64,000 bases of DNA from an uncultured Lachnospiraceae bacterium. Its GTDB lineage: Bacteria; Bacillota; Clostridia; Lachnospirales; Lachnospiraceae. Positions 39,109 through 48,195 of this stretch are shown here, one piece after another. The notes under the pieces are model-generated. The model worked only from the letters and a program-made list of their open reading frames with translations, was not told the origin of the DNA and made no database searches. The stretch covers positions 62,001 to 126,000 of the forward strand of contig CANPZI010000007.1 in the NCBI GenBank assembly GCA_947588995.1. The letters run 5' to 3'. The stretch's first letter is position 1, and every line of letters starts with the position of its first letter. The translations under genes were made by a program, and so were the position numbers.

Positions 39109-40800
39109 CTATATATCGAAAGACACTCTCATCATCTCCGGTATGGAGGTGATTCCCTCGAGCACATACTTGGTCGCGCTCATGCGCAGGGTATTCATCC
39201 CCTCCTCGAGCGCCTTATTTTTGATGTCCTCCGCGGTGCCGTTTTTGCTGATGATCGTTTTCAGCGGCTGTGTCACTTCCATGATCTCATAGACGCCGAT
39301 ACGGCCCTTGAAGCCCGTGTTGTCACACCGCGGACAGCCGCAGGGTTCATAGACGGTCACATCCGCGTCAGGCTCCAGCATCAGAAGTTCCAGATCATCC
39401 GCCGTCGCTTTCTTCGCTTTCTTGCATTCCGGGCAGAGACGACGCACCAGACGCTGGGCAATCACGCCGATGGTCGCGTCCGCGATCAGATAGGGCTCGA
39501 TTCCCATATCCGCCAGACGGGTGATCGTGCTCGCCGCCGAGTTCGTGTGCAGCGTGGACACCACCAGATGACCCGTGATCGAGGCCTGTACCGCGATGGA
39601 CGCCGTCTCCTGATCACGGATCTCACCGATCATGATGATATCCGGGTCCTGACGCAGGATGGAGCGAAGCGCCGATGCGAAAGTCAGGTTCGCCTTGTTG
39701 TTGACCTGCACCTGATTGATACCGTCGATGTTCGCCTCCACAGGATCCTCGACGGTGATGATATTCACGTCCTCCTTGTTCAGCTCGCTGAGCGCGGTGT
39801 ACAGCGTCGTGGATTTACCGCTTCCGGTAGGCCCTGTAACCAGCAGGATACCGTGCGGGTTCATCAGGATATGGTCGAATTTCTTCAGTTCCTCCGGCCG
39901 CAGGCCGAGCTGGCTCTTCTCCCTGGACAGAGCGTTCTTCGAGGTGAGACGCATAACGATCTTCTCGCCATAGACGGTGGGCAGGATAGATACACGGATA
40001 TCGTACTCTCTTCTGTCCACGACCTGCGTGATACGACCGTCCTGCGGCTTTCTCTTCTCAGAGATATCCATGCCGCCGATGATCTTGATACGGGCCACCA
40101 TGGCGGGCAGCAGGCGCACGTTGTAGGTCGCTTTCTCATACAGCGCGCCGTCGATACGATAGCGGATGCGCACCTGACGCTCCATCGGCTCAATATGGAT
40201 ATCGGAGGCTCTCTGTCTGACCGCCTGTTCGATCATACCCTTGACCAGCTGCACGATCGGGGAGTTGTTGACGTCCTCGCTGTAGAGGTCCTCCTGCTCC
40301 TCCATCTGGCTTTCTTTTTCCCTGGTGTACTCCTCCAGCGCGGAATTCACCTCAGCCTGCCCGTAATAGCGGTCCAGAGCCAGCATGACGCTGCTCGTCG
40401 TCGCCACCACCGGTTCTACCTGCATGTTGGTGATGATATTGATATCGTCCAGAGCCGCCATATCCATCGGGTCGGACATCGCGACACGCAGCATCATCGT
40501 CTCCGGAGAATACTCAAAAGGCAGACACTTGTACTTCTTGAGCACATTGACGGGCACCAGCTTGAGCACTTCCTCGTCGATCTCTACATTCTGCAGCTCC
40601 ACCATATCGTAGCGCAGCTGGCTGCTCAAGGCTTTCGCGATGTTCTCCTCCGTCACGAACCCCTCGTCCACCAGCACCTCGCCAAGCTTGCGCCCCGTGC
40701 CTTTCTGGCGCGCCAATCCCTTTTCCAAATCTGCTTCGGTGAGTACGCCGCTGTTTACCAGAACGTCGCCGAGACGCATCTTTTTTCTGTTGACATCCAT
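39109..40800 (-). CDS. pilB: Type IV pilus/type II secretion assembly ATPase (GspE/PilB)
   Basis: Walker A VTGPTGSGKSTTLYTAL; IITVEDPVEANIDGINQVQVN; CPEC/CGCPRCDNTGFKGR zinc site; N-terminal MshEN-like repeats. Confidence 0.93.
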   Translation of the reverse strand: MDVNRKKMRLGDVLVNSGVLTEADLEKGLARQKGTGRKLGEVLVDEGFVTEENIAKALSSQLRYDMVELQNVEIDEEVLKLVPVNVLKKYKCLPFEYSPETMMLRVAMSDPMDMAALDDINIITNMQVEPVVATTSSVMLALDRYYGQAEVNSALEEYTREKESQMEEQEDLYSEDVNNSPIVQLVKGMIEQAVRQRASDIHIEPMERQVRIRYRIDGALYEKATYNVRLLPAMVARIKIIGGMDISEKRKPQDGRITQVVDRREYDIRVSILPTVYGEKIVMRLTSKNALSREKSQLGLRPEELKKFDHILMNPHGILLVTGPTGSGKSTTLYTALSELNKEDVNIITVEDPVEANIDGINQVQVNNKANLTFASALRSILRQDPDIIMIGEIRDQETASIAVQASITGHLVVSTLHTNSAASTITRLADMGIEPYLIADATIGVIAQRLVRRLCPECKKAKKATADDLELLMLEPDADVTVYEPCGCPRCDNTGFKGRIGVYEIMEVTQPLKTIISKNGTAEDIKNKALEEGMNTLRMSATKYVLEGITSIPEMMRVSFDI

Positions 40801-40956
40801 AGTCACAAACACCTTCCCTAATCTGTATGACCTCAAACCGCTTATGTCATTTTTATTTTATCACAGAAGGCCGCTGTATGCCAAGAAATATTCTGTTTTT
40901 CGTCCTCCAAATTATCTTTTCCCTGCCGCCGCATGCCGGCGCCGGACTCTGCCCTA

Positions 40957-42081
40957 TCACTGCCTGACATAGAGGCCGCCGGTCTGCCTTGCATAACCGT
41001 CGGCGCACAGCTTCAAAAGTTCCAGGCACAACTCGGAGATCGTCAGGGCATCCCCGTAGGCATCCGCATATCTTTGGCGCAGTTCTTCCGTCGTCTGCGG
41101 CCGGTAGTCCAGCAGTTTCCCGACCCTGCCCTGCCTGCCGCCCGGAAGAATGCCCGCGCGCTTTGTCCGCTCTGCGGATACGCCCTCGCCCGCCTCCACA
41201 CCCAACTCCCGCAGCAGTTCCTCCGGCGATTCGACAAGCGCCGCCCCCTGCCTGATCAGTCTGTTGCAGCCCCGGCTGAGCGGATCCGTCACCCGCCCCG
41301 GCACGGCATAGACCTCCCGCCCCTGTTCCAGCGCCATATCCACGGTGATCAGCGTGCCGCTGCGCTCTTTTGCCTCCACCACGAGCACGCCGTCGCACAG
41401 TCCGCTGATAATACGGTTTCTGGGCGGAAAAAGCAGAGAACGTGGCTCAATCCCCGGCGGATACTCGGAACAGATTCCGCCCTGCGCGATCAGTTGCTCA
41501 TAGAGCCGCCTGTTCTCCGGCGGATAGCAGATATCCACGCCGCAGCCCAGCACCCCCAGCGAATAGCCGCCGGCATCGAGCGCCGCCTGCTGCCCGATTC
41601 CGTCCACACCCCGCGCCATGCCGCTCACGATCTGCACATCCGACTCCGCCAGCGCCGCCGCAAACTCTCCGGCCACGGCTCTGCCGTATGCCGAACAGTT
41701 TCTCGCCCCGATCAGCGCCAGCGTTTTCCTCCCGTGCTCCGGCAGCCTGCCCACATAGTATAACGCGCACGGCGCGTCGGGGATCGCCGCCAGCTTCTTA
41801 GGATACTCCTCCTCTCCCAGCGAGACGAAAGAGATGCCTCTCTCCCGCAGTTTCCCGTACTCTTTCTCCACGTCGAACACCGGCGCAGACGCCTCCAGCG
41901 CGACAGCTTTCTCCCGATACCGCCCAGTCAGCTTCTCCGCCAGATGTCCCGAAAGCGCCAGCCTGTAGATTTCCTCCGGCGTGCCGGTCTGCAGAAGCGC
42001 CCTGACCAATCCCCTGCTCCCCATACCGGAACCCTGAAAAAGCCAGTGCATATACGCCTTGCCCGTTTCCCGTTCCGTCAT
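40957..42081 (-). CDS. dprA: DNA-processing protein DprA
   Basis: LALIGARNCSAYGRAVA, IVSGMARGVDGIGQQAALDAGGYSLGVLGCGVDICYPPEN, FPPRNRIISGLCDGVLVVEA; ATGA overlap with comM. Confidence 0.94.
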   Translation of the reverse strand: MTERETGKAYMHWLFQGSGMGSRGLVRALLQTGTPEEIYRLALSGHLAEKLTGRYREKAVALEASAPVFDVEKEYGKLRERGISFVSLGEEEYPKKLAAIPDAPCALYYVGRLPEHGRKTLALIGARNCSAYGRAVAGEFAAALAESDVQIVSGMARGVDGIGQQAALDAGGYSLGVLGCGVDICYPPENRRLYEQLIAQGGICSEYPPGIEPRSLLFPPRNRIISGLCDGVLVVEAKERSGTLITVDMALEQGREVYAVPGRVTDPLSRGCNRLIRQGAALVESPEELLRELGVEAGEGVSAERTKRAGILPGGRQGRVGKLLDYRPQTTEELRQRYADAYGDALTISELCLELLKLCADGYARQTGGLYVRQ

Positions 42082-43649
42082 TGAAACACCTCCATATTCC
42101 TGTAGCAGACCGCCTCCGCCAGATGCGTCTCCCCGACACGCTCGCTGCCCTCCAGATCCGCGATCGTCCGCGCCACCTTGACGACTCTGTGATAGCCTCG
42201 GGCGGAGAGCTGCAGGGAGGCGAACATTTTCTCCATAAACCGTCTCTCTTTTCCGCCAAGAGGACAATATTTGTCCACATCGGCGGCTTTCATATCCGCA
42301 TTGAAGCGTATCTTCGTGCCTGCGAAACGCTCCGTCTGCCGTCTTCTGGCCTCCAGGACCTGCGCACGCATCCGCGCGCTGTCCTCCCCCGTCTCATGCC
42401 GCGCGATATCGCAAAAAGGCAGCGGTTTGGCCTCCACGCAGATATCCATCCTGTCCAGAATCGGCCCGGACACCCGCCGCAGATAACGCCTGATCTCGCC
42501 GGGTGTGCAGCGGCAGCGCCCCATATCCGGATAATATCCGCAGGGGCAGGGATTCATCGCACCCACCAGCATAAAATCCGCGGGATACTCATAGGTGGCG
42601 CGGCTGCGCGCGATCTGCACCCGCCTGTCCTCCAGCGGCTGCCTGAGGATATCGAGTGTCTCCCTCTTAAACTCCGGCAGTTCATCCAGAAAAAGAACTC
42701 CTCTGTGCGCGAGACTGACAATCCCCGGCGCCGGTATCCTGCCGCCGCCCACAAGTGCCTGTCCCGTAACCGTGTGATGGGGACTCATAAATGGCCGATC
42801 AATCATAAGTCTGTGATCCGTCGTGCGCCATTTCGGTTTCAGCATTCCCCTGATACTGTAGACCGAAGCCACCTCGAGCGTCTCCTCAGGAGACAGGGGC
42901 GGCAGAATCGCAGGGATGCGGCGCGCCAGCATCGTCTTGCCTGACCCCGGCGTCCCGACCACCAGCAGGTTATGAAATCCGGCCGCCGCCACTTTCGCCG
43001 CCCGCTTCAGGCTCTCCTGTCCCCTCATGTCCGCAAAATCTTCCCTGCTCCCGCTCTCCTCTACGGCCTCTCCCGCTCCAAAGCGCGGCGGCACGGCGTC
43101 TTCGCTGCCCTGTCCGGCGCACGCCTTTCCCTGTCTGCCCGCGCCGTTCAACACTTCTATCGTCTCCTGCAGGCTCGATACGCCGATGCTTTCCGTGCTC
43201 TCCACCAACATACCTTCCCACGCATTTTCCGCCGGCAGAATACAGCGTTTCACCCCGTGTGCGGCCGCCTCCCGCACGATAGGCAGAACGCCTTTCACGG
43301 GCTTGATCTCCCCGGACAGCCCCAGTTCTCCGATCAGCAGTGTGTTTTCCGCCGCTCCCGGCGCCAGCCTGGACAGCGCCGCCATGATGCCTACCGCCAC
43401 CGGCAGATCAAACATCGTTCCGCTCTTGTGGATATCTGCCGGCGACAGGTTCACGTTGACACAGGACGGCGGCAGGGATATGCCCGCATTCTTAAGCGCC
43501 ACCTTGACGCGCTCCCTGGCTTCCCGCACCTCCGAGCCCGGCAGACCCACGATCTGAAAACACGGCAGCCCCTGGGAGATATCCACCTCCACCTGCACCA
43601 TACAGCTGCGGATGCCGCAGATCGTCCCTGATGTAATTGTACTGAACAA
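42078..43649 (-). CDS. comM: YifB/ComM family Mg-chelatase-like AAA ATPase
   Basis: LFSTITSGTICGIRSCMVQVEVDISQGLPCFQIVGLPGSEVREARERV; TTG start at 43649 after AAAGGAGGG. Confidence 0.92.
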   Translation of the reverse strand: MFSTITSGTICGIRSCMVQVEVDISQGLPCFQIVGLPGSEVREARERVKVALKNAGISLPPSCVNVNLSPADIHKSGTMFDLPVAVGIMAALSRLAPGAAENTLLIGELGLSGEIKPVKGVLPIVREAAAHGVKRCILPAENAWEGMLVESTESIGVSSLQETIEVLNGAGRQGKACAGQGSEDAVPPRFGAGEAVEESGSREDFADMRGQESLKRAAKVAAAGFHNLLVVGTPGSGKTMLARRIPAILPPLSPEETLEVASVYSIRGMLKPKWRTTDHRLMIDRPFMSPHHTVTGQALVGGGRIPAPGIVSLAHRGVLFLDELPEFKRETLDILRQPLEDRRVQIARSRATYEYPADFMLVGAMNPCPCGYYPDMGRCRCTPGEIRRYLRRVSGPILDRMDICVEAKPLPFCDIARHETGEDSARMRAQVLEARRRQTERFAGTKIRFNADMKAADVDKYCPLGGKERRFMEKMFASLQLSARGYHRVVKVARTIADLEGSERVGETHLAEAVCYRNMEVFQ

Positions 43650-43812
43650 ATTTTTCCCTCCTTTTTGGCAGCTACAGACTCCCGTGATGTCCCTGCCCCT
43701 GTTTGTTCGCTGTCTCTGAATCACTGGCGATACGCCGGAATAACAGATATCGCAGACTGCGGCGGTTGTGCGCCCGCTGCGATATATTCAGAATGACGTT
43801 TATGTTGTTTAC

Positions 43813-43849
43813 ATCATAAAAGGACTTGGCAGGGTTGTCAAGTCCTTTT
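43813..43849 (-). promoter_or_regulatory. SigA-type promoter for comM-dprA embedded in an inverted repeat
   Basis: Minus strand TTGACA (43841..43836)-17-TATGAT (43818..43813); AAAAGGACTTG (43818..43828)/CAAGTCCTTTT (43839..43849) flanks it. Confidence 0.65.
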
Positions 43850-43905
43850 TGTTTGGGTTATGCAAATATTTGCAGAAACTATTGCAAGAAGCAATTACCG
43901 CTCCA

Positions 43906-43934
43906 TTGACGGATGTGTAAAAAATGTGTATAAT
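43906..43934 (+). promoter_or_regulatory. Promoter of hicAB
   Basis: TTGACG-17-TATAAT, followed by AAAGGAGGAG and ATG at 43963. Confidence 0.75.
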
Positions 43935-43962
43935 GATAATATAAATCCGAAAGGAGGAGATA

Positions 43963-44142
43963 ATGAAACAGAGAGATTTGGTAAAACAGCTTGAAAAAGC
44001 GGGATTTGTATTTTACAGGCACGACGGCAGCCATGATATATACAGACGCGGAGATGACATAGAACAAGTACCGCGGCACCGTGAAATAAACGAAAAGTTA
44101 AGCAAAGCGATATTACAAAAATGGGGCTTACAGAATATCTGA
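43963..44142 (+). CDS. hicA: HicA family mRNA interferase toxin (59 aa)
   Basis: MKQRDLVKQLEKAGFVFYRHDGSHDIYRRGDDIEQVPRHREINEKLSKAILQKWGLQNI; below the ORF-track length cut-off. Confidence 0.9.
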   Translation: MKQRDLVKQLEKAGFVFYRHDGSHDIYRRGDDIEQVPRHREINEKLSKAILQKWGLQNI

Positions 44143-44189
44143 TGACTAATCGGTATATAAAAAATAAAAGCGGAAAAAGGAGAAAAAAG

Positions 44190-44612
44190 ATGAAATATGT
44201 ATATCCGGTTATTTTTACCCAGCTTCATGATGACAAAGATACGGTTTTGATAGAAGTTCCCGATTTGGAAATATTAACGGAAGGCTTTGGCATGGCGGGC
44301 GCTGTCTGTATGGCAAGAGACGCGATCGGCTTGAAGGGCATCAGCATGGAAGATGCGGGAATGAATATTCCCACCCCACGTGAATATGACAGTATTGATG
44401 CAACCGCGGGCACTTTTGCAGAAGACGGCACAGGATGCGTTTCTCTGGTGGATATTGATTTTGCGGAATATCGACGGCGGGCAGACAATAAAACGGTGCG
44501 TCGAAATGTTACTCTTCCAAATTGGTTGAATCAGGAGGCTGAGAACGCGCATATCAATGTCTCCAGAGTCTTGCAGGAAGCGCTTATGGTAAAGTTAAAT
44601 GTATCAAGATAA
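44190..44612 (+). CDS. hicB: HicB family antitoxin
   Basis: MKYVYPVIFTQLHDDKDTVLIEVPDLEILTEGFGMAGAVCMARDAIGL; C-terminal RHH-like NVTLPNWLNQEAENAHINVSRVLQEAL. Confidence 0.9.
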   Translation: MKYVYPVIFTQLHDDKDTVLIEVPDLEILTEGFGMAGAVCMARDAIGLKGISMEDAGMNIPTPREYDSIDATAGTFAEDGTGCVSLVDIDFAEYRRRADNKTVRRNVTLPNWLNQEAENAHINVSRVLQEALMVKLNVSR

Positions 44613-44619
44613 ATCCTCT

Positions 44620-45003
44620 TACAAGAAAGCCATGCCATTCATAAGCCGACTCTGTCGGCTTATTTCATGCCGGGCGTGCGAACTGCTCTTACAGTTCACC
44701 CGCGCCTATTCGCAAAATCGCCCCTGCGTGCTCCTCGCTGCTGTCGCAGCTTATTTTGCTCATAAGCGGGCGCTCTCTCCGTCAAAATATCCCCGTCCGG
44801 CTTCTTATCTCTACAAGAAAGCCATGCCATTCATAAGCCGACTCCGTCGCCTTATTTCATGCCGGGCGTGCGAACTGCTCTTACAGTTCACCCGCGCCTA
44901 TTCGCAAAATCGCCCCTGCGGGCTCCTCGCTGCTGTCGCAGCTTATTTTGCTCATAAGCGGGCGCTCCCTCCGTCAAAATATCCCCGTCCGGCTTCTTAT
45001 GCA
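44620..45003. repeat. Two tandem copies of a 192-bp hairpin-rich repeat
   Basis: TACAAGAAAGCCATGCCATTCATAAGCCGACTC... starts at 44620 and 44812; the copies differ at only a few positions. Confidence 0.93.
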
Positions 45004-45044
45004 AGCATAAAGCCGTCCGGGGATATTTGACGGGTGAACTGTAA
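44972..45044. repeat. Large imperfect inverted repeat closing the 192-bp array next to the pilT stop
   Basis: CCGTCAAAATATCCCCGTCCGGCTT... and ...AAGCCGTCCGGGGATATTTGACGG, followed by GTGAACTGTAAGA, inverted copy of TCTTACAGTTCAC in the repeats. Confidence 0.75.
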
Positions 45045-45046
45045 GA

Positions 45047-46114
45047 TTACATCACCTTATTCTGCATCGCGTCGGGATCCTGGGCGAACTGGATCGCCAT
45101 ATCCCGGTCTATTTTGCCTTCGTAGAAGAGCTGCACGAGCGCGTCGTCCATCGTGATCATACCCATCTTGCGGTTGGTCTGCATGACGGTCGCGAGCTGA
45201 TGGGATTTGCCCTCGCGGATCAGGTTGCGGACGGCGTGGTTGGCGTGCATGACCTCAAATGCCGCCACACGCCCATGTCCGTCCATCGTCGGTACGAGCT
45301 GCTGGGAAATAACCGCCTCCAGCACGTTGGCGAACTGCACTCTGATCTGCTGCTGCTGATGGGGCGGAAAGACGTCGATGACACGATCCACGGTGCTGGC
45401 CGCGCCGATGGTGTGCAGGGTGGAGAGTACGAGGTGGCCCGTCTCTGCCGCCGTGATCGCGACGCTGATCGTCTCGAAGTCGCGCATCTCACCCACGAGG
45501 ATGACATCCGGGTCCTCACGCAGCGCGGCGCGCAGCGCGTTGGCGTAATTCTGGGAATCCAGACCGATCTCTCTCTGATTGACCATCGCCATCTTGTGCT
45601 GATGCAGGTACTCGATGGGGTCCTCCAGCGTGATGACGTGCGCATCGCGGTTGTTGTTGATCTTGTCGATGATCGCCGCCAGCGTGGTGGACTTACCGCT
45701 TCCGGTAGGGCCTGTCACGAGGATCAGGCCGCGTTTTCTCTCATACAGGTTGATAACGGACTCCGGCACGCCCAGCACTTCCGGGGACGGCACCTGGGTG
45801 CCGACCAGACGCAGCGCCAGCGCCGCGGAACCCCTCTGTTTGTACACATTGACACGGTAGCGGCCCAGTTCCGCTATGGAGAATGACATATCGTATTCGC
45901 CCCGCTCCTCGAAGCGCTCTTTCTGCACGTCGTTCATGATCGAGTAAGCGATGGCCTGCGTATCGGCAGGCATCAGGCGGGGAAAATCCATCGTGATAAG
46001 CGCGCCGTTCACACGCATCTTGGGCGGGATTCCCACCGTGATATGTACATCCGACGCTCCCGCGTCACAGGCAACTTTCATAATCTCTTCTATGGTTGGC
46101 ATTGTCGTCTTCAC
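45047..46114 (-). CDS. pilT: Type IV pilus retraction ATPase PilT
   Basis: ASDVHITVGIPPKMRVNG, LVTGPTGSGKSTTLAAIIDKIN, HVITLEDPIEYLHQHKMAMVNQREIG. Confidence 0.95.
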   Translation of the reverse strand: MKTTMPTIEEIMKVACDAGASDVHITVGIPPKMRVNGALITMDFPRLMPADTQAIAYSIMNDVQKERFEERGEYDMSFSIAELGRYRVNVYKQRGSAALALRLVGTQVPSPEVLGVPESVINLYERKRGLILVTGPTGSGKSTTLAAIIDKINNNRDAHVITLEDPIEYLHQHKMAMVNQREIGLDSQNYANALRAALREDPDVILVGEMRDFETISVAITAAETGHLVLSTLHTIGAASTVDRVIDVFPPHQQQQIRVQFANVLEAVISQQLVPTMDGHGRVAAFEVMHANHAVRNLIREGKSHQLATVMQTNRKMGMITMDDALVQLFYEGKIDRDMAIQFAQDPDAMQNKVM

Positions 46115-46124
46115 CCCTTTTTTT

Positions 46125-47252
46125 CTAAGATACCGGCACGTACTCCGGCTCTTCCACCTGAATCCCCTGTTTTTTCAGCAATTCCATATCCATCACATGG
46201 CGGTTGTCCATCGTCTTCATGATGTCCTTGATCTCCAGATCGCCGTATGTGACGCGGTTGCTCAGATCCACGATGCTGTTGTCGCCGAACATCAGGATCA
46301 TGGGCTCCAGGATATTCTCTTCGTTGGCGGTAATCACCAGCGCTTTCTCGCCCGTGTTGAGTTCCACGCTGACCCCCGGATACAGGATATTGACAGCGTG
46401 TATCAGACCGTCCACAATCTCCCTGTCAAAGGCCTGCGGATTGTCCAGCAGATGCTTCAGCGCCGCCACTTCGGACTCCGGCGCTTTCTCCGCCTGCATG
46501 GCCGTCATCGTGTCGAAAGCATCCGCCACGGCAAGCACCCTGGCGCCGTTCACCATCTTCATGGCCGAGATATCGTCGCCGGTTTCCACGCTCTCCAGCG
46601 CCCGCTGCGCCTGCGAGCAGATGCGCTTGATATTCGGGCTGGAGGAAAAGACCAGATCGATCAGGTCAAACCCCTGTATCTGTGCCGAGCGGACGGCCTC
46701 CTGCTCCTCCGAGGTTAAGACATCCTTATCCGCTATGCTCTTCGGCACCGTCAGCTTGCCGATATCGTGGATGACCGCCGCCTGCACCGCCTCCAGCTGC
46801 TCATCGACCCTCATATTCAGAACATGTGTGATCATGGCGCACAGAATCGAGACATTCAGGGAATGTTTATAGATATAGTCTTCTTTGCTTCTGAGATTTT
46901 GGACAAAATTGATTTTCTTGTCGAGATGCCCGTAGTTTTTGATGATGTTCGCCGCAATCGTCGGCAGTTTGGCAAGCCGCTTCGTCTGCAGGATTTTCTC
47001 CATCTCCTCCTGAATGGAGAAGACATTCATCGTCTGAAAACGCTCAAAATCGATATCCGCCTGCGTCATGGGCGGAACAGGTTCCGCCGGTTCCAGCACA
47101 AAAATACCGATCAGCCCGAAATTCTTGATGCTCTCGATGCCCTGTGTCGTCAGCTTTGAGTTCCGCTCATACAACAGGACGCCGTCCTTGTTGTAGATCG
47201 GCCGAGCCAGCCGCATCCCTGTCTTTAAGTCCGTCTGCTTTACAAAAAGCAT
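46125..47252 (-). CDS. HD-domain protein related to HD-GYP but lacking a clear GYP motif
   Basis: YKHSLNVSILCAMI, AVIHDIGKLTVPKSI, ARVLAVADAFDTMTAM; no HHE..DGSGYP; ATG at 47252 after AAAGGAGG. Confidence 0.8.
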   Translation of the reverse strand: MLFVKQTDLKTGMRLARPIYNKDGVLLYERNSKLTTQGIESIKNFGLIGIFVLEPAEPVPPMTQADIDFERFQTMNVFSIQEEMEKILQTKRLAKLPTIAANIIKNYGHLDKKINFVQNLRSKEDYIYKHSLNVSILCAMITHVLNMRVDEQLEAVQAAVIHDIGKLTVPKSIADKDVLTSEEQEAVRSAQIQGFDLIDLVFSSSPNIKRICSQAQRALESVETGDDISAMKMVNGARVLAVADAFDTMTAMQAEKAPESEVAALKHLLDNPQAFDREIVDGLIHAVNILYPGVSVELNTGEKALVITANEENILEPMILMFGDNSIVDLSNRVTYGDLEIKDIMKTMDNRHVMDMELLKKQGIQVEEPEYVPVS

Positions 47253-47283
47253 TTCTTGTTTTCCTCCTTTGTCGGCCTGCTGT

Positions 47284-47919
47284 TCACAGCGTCTCGTAAG
47301 CTGCCTTAAGCTTCTCAAGAGCTCTTTTTTCTATTCTGGACACATAACTTCTGGAAATGCCGAGTCTGTGTCCGATCTCCCGCTGGGTCGCCTCGCGCCC
47401 GTCCACCAGCCCGTATCGCAGAGTGATGATCTCGCGCTCCCTGTCGCTCAGCGTCTCATGGATCAGGCCGGCGAGTCTGCTCAGTCTGTCCGCCGTCTCC
47501 ATCCTGTCCACCACGTCGTCCTGGTCCTGCTCGATAATGTCCAACAGGTTAATCTCGTTCCCCTCCCTGTCCGTGCCGATCGGCTCATAGAGGGAAACCT
47601 CCCTGGAAATCTTCTTGCGGGCGCGCAGGAACATCAGCAATTCATTGTCTATGCAGCGGGAAGCGTAGGTGCTCAGTTTGCCCTTGCCCGCATCGAAAGA
47701 ATCGATCGCCTTGATCAGCCCGATCGTGCCGATGGAGATCATGTCTTCCATCTCTTCGTCCACATTCTGATACTTCTTGGCGATATGGGCGACCAGACGC
47801 AGATTGTGTTCCGTCAGAACCCTCTTGGCCCGCGCCCGCTCGGCCTCACCGCCCGTCTCCAACAGACTTAAGTATACCGCTTCTTCCTTCGCAGTCAACG
47901 GTTGCTCAAATGTTTTCAA
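47284..47919 (-). CDS. sigK: RNA polymerase sporulation sigma factor SigK
   Basis: LTEHNLRLVAHIAKKYQNVDEEMEDMISIGTIGLIKAIDSFDAGKGKLSTYASRCIDNELLMFLR; contiguous, no intervening element. Confidence 0.9.
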   Translation of the reverse strand: MKTFEQPLTAKEEAVYLSLLETGGEAERARAKRVLTEHNLRLVAHIAKKYQNVDEEMEDMISIGTIGLIKAIDSFDAGKGKLSTYASRCIDNELLMFLRARKKISREVSLYEPIGTDREGNEINLLDIIEQDQDDVVDRMETADRLSRLAGLIHETLSDREREIITLRYGLVDGREATQREIGHRLGISRSYVSRIEKRALEKLKAAYETL

Positions 47920-48195
47920 AGGAAGCCCCCAAAGTCCATTTACTCTATTCTATGAACCGGCGGCGTTCCGAGTGCCTTTCCACCCGAAAAAGGACCATGC
48001 CCGCTCCAGGCACGGAGCCGGGAACGGTTTCCATAAGTTCATTATACAAACACAACTTGCAAAATACAATATAAATATACGCACATTTGTACGCTTTTCA
48101 GGTAATGTACATAAAATACCCGCATTTCAGCCAAACAAACTGTTCTCGCGGCATTCGCCAAACGGACCGGCAGGCTTGTCAGCCCGGCTCATTGC

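Noticed and set aside
39088-40821. 577-aa plus-strand ORF fully antisense to pilB
   Set aside because: Mirror ORF produced by GC-rich codon bias; no recognisable domain; the minus-strand PilB is clear.
43817-43850. Simple plus-strand intrinsic terminator
   Set aside because: No plus-strand gene upstream; the sequence contains a TTGACA-17-TATGAT promoter for comM on the other strand, a better explanation, though not exclusive.
44599-45030. 143-aa ORF across the 192-bp repeats
   Set aside because: Open only because 192 is a multiple of three; dominated by hairpins; no convincing RBS or domain.
47284-47919. sigK interrupted by a skin-like element
   Set aside because: The sigK reading frame is continuous from MKTFEQPL to the C-terminus.
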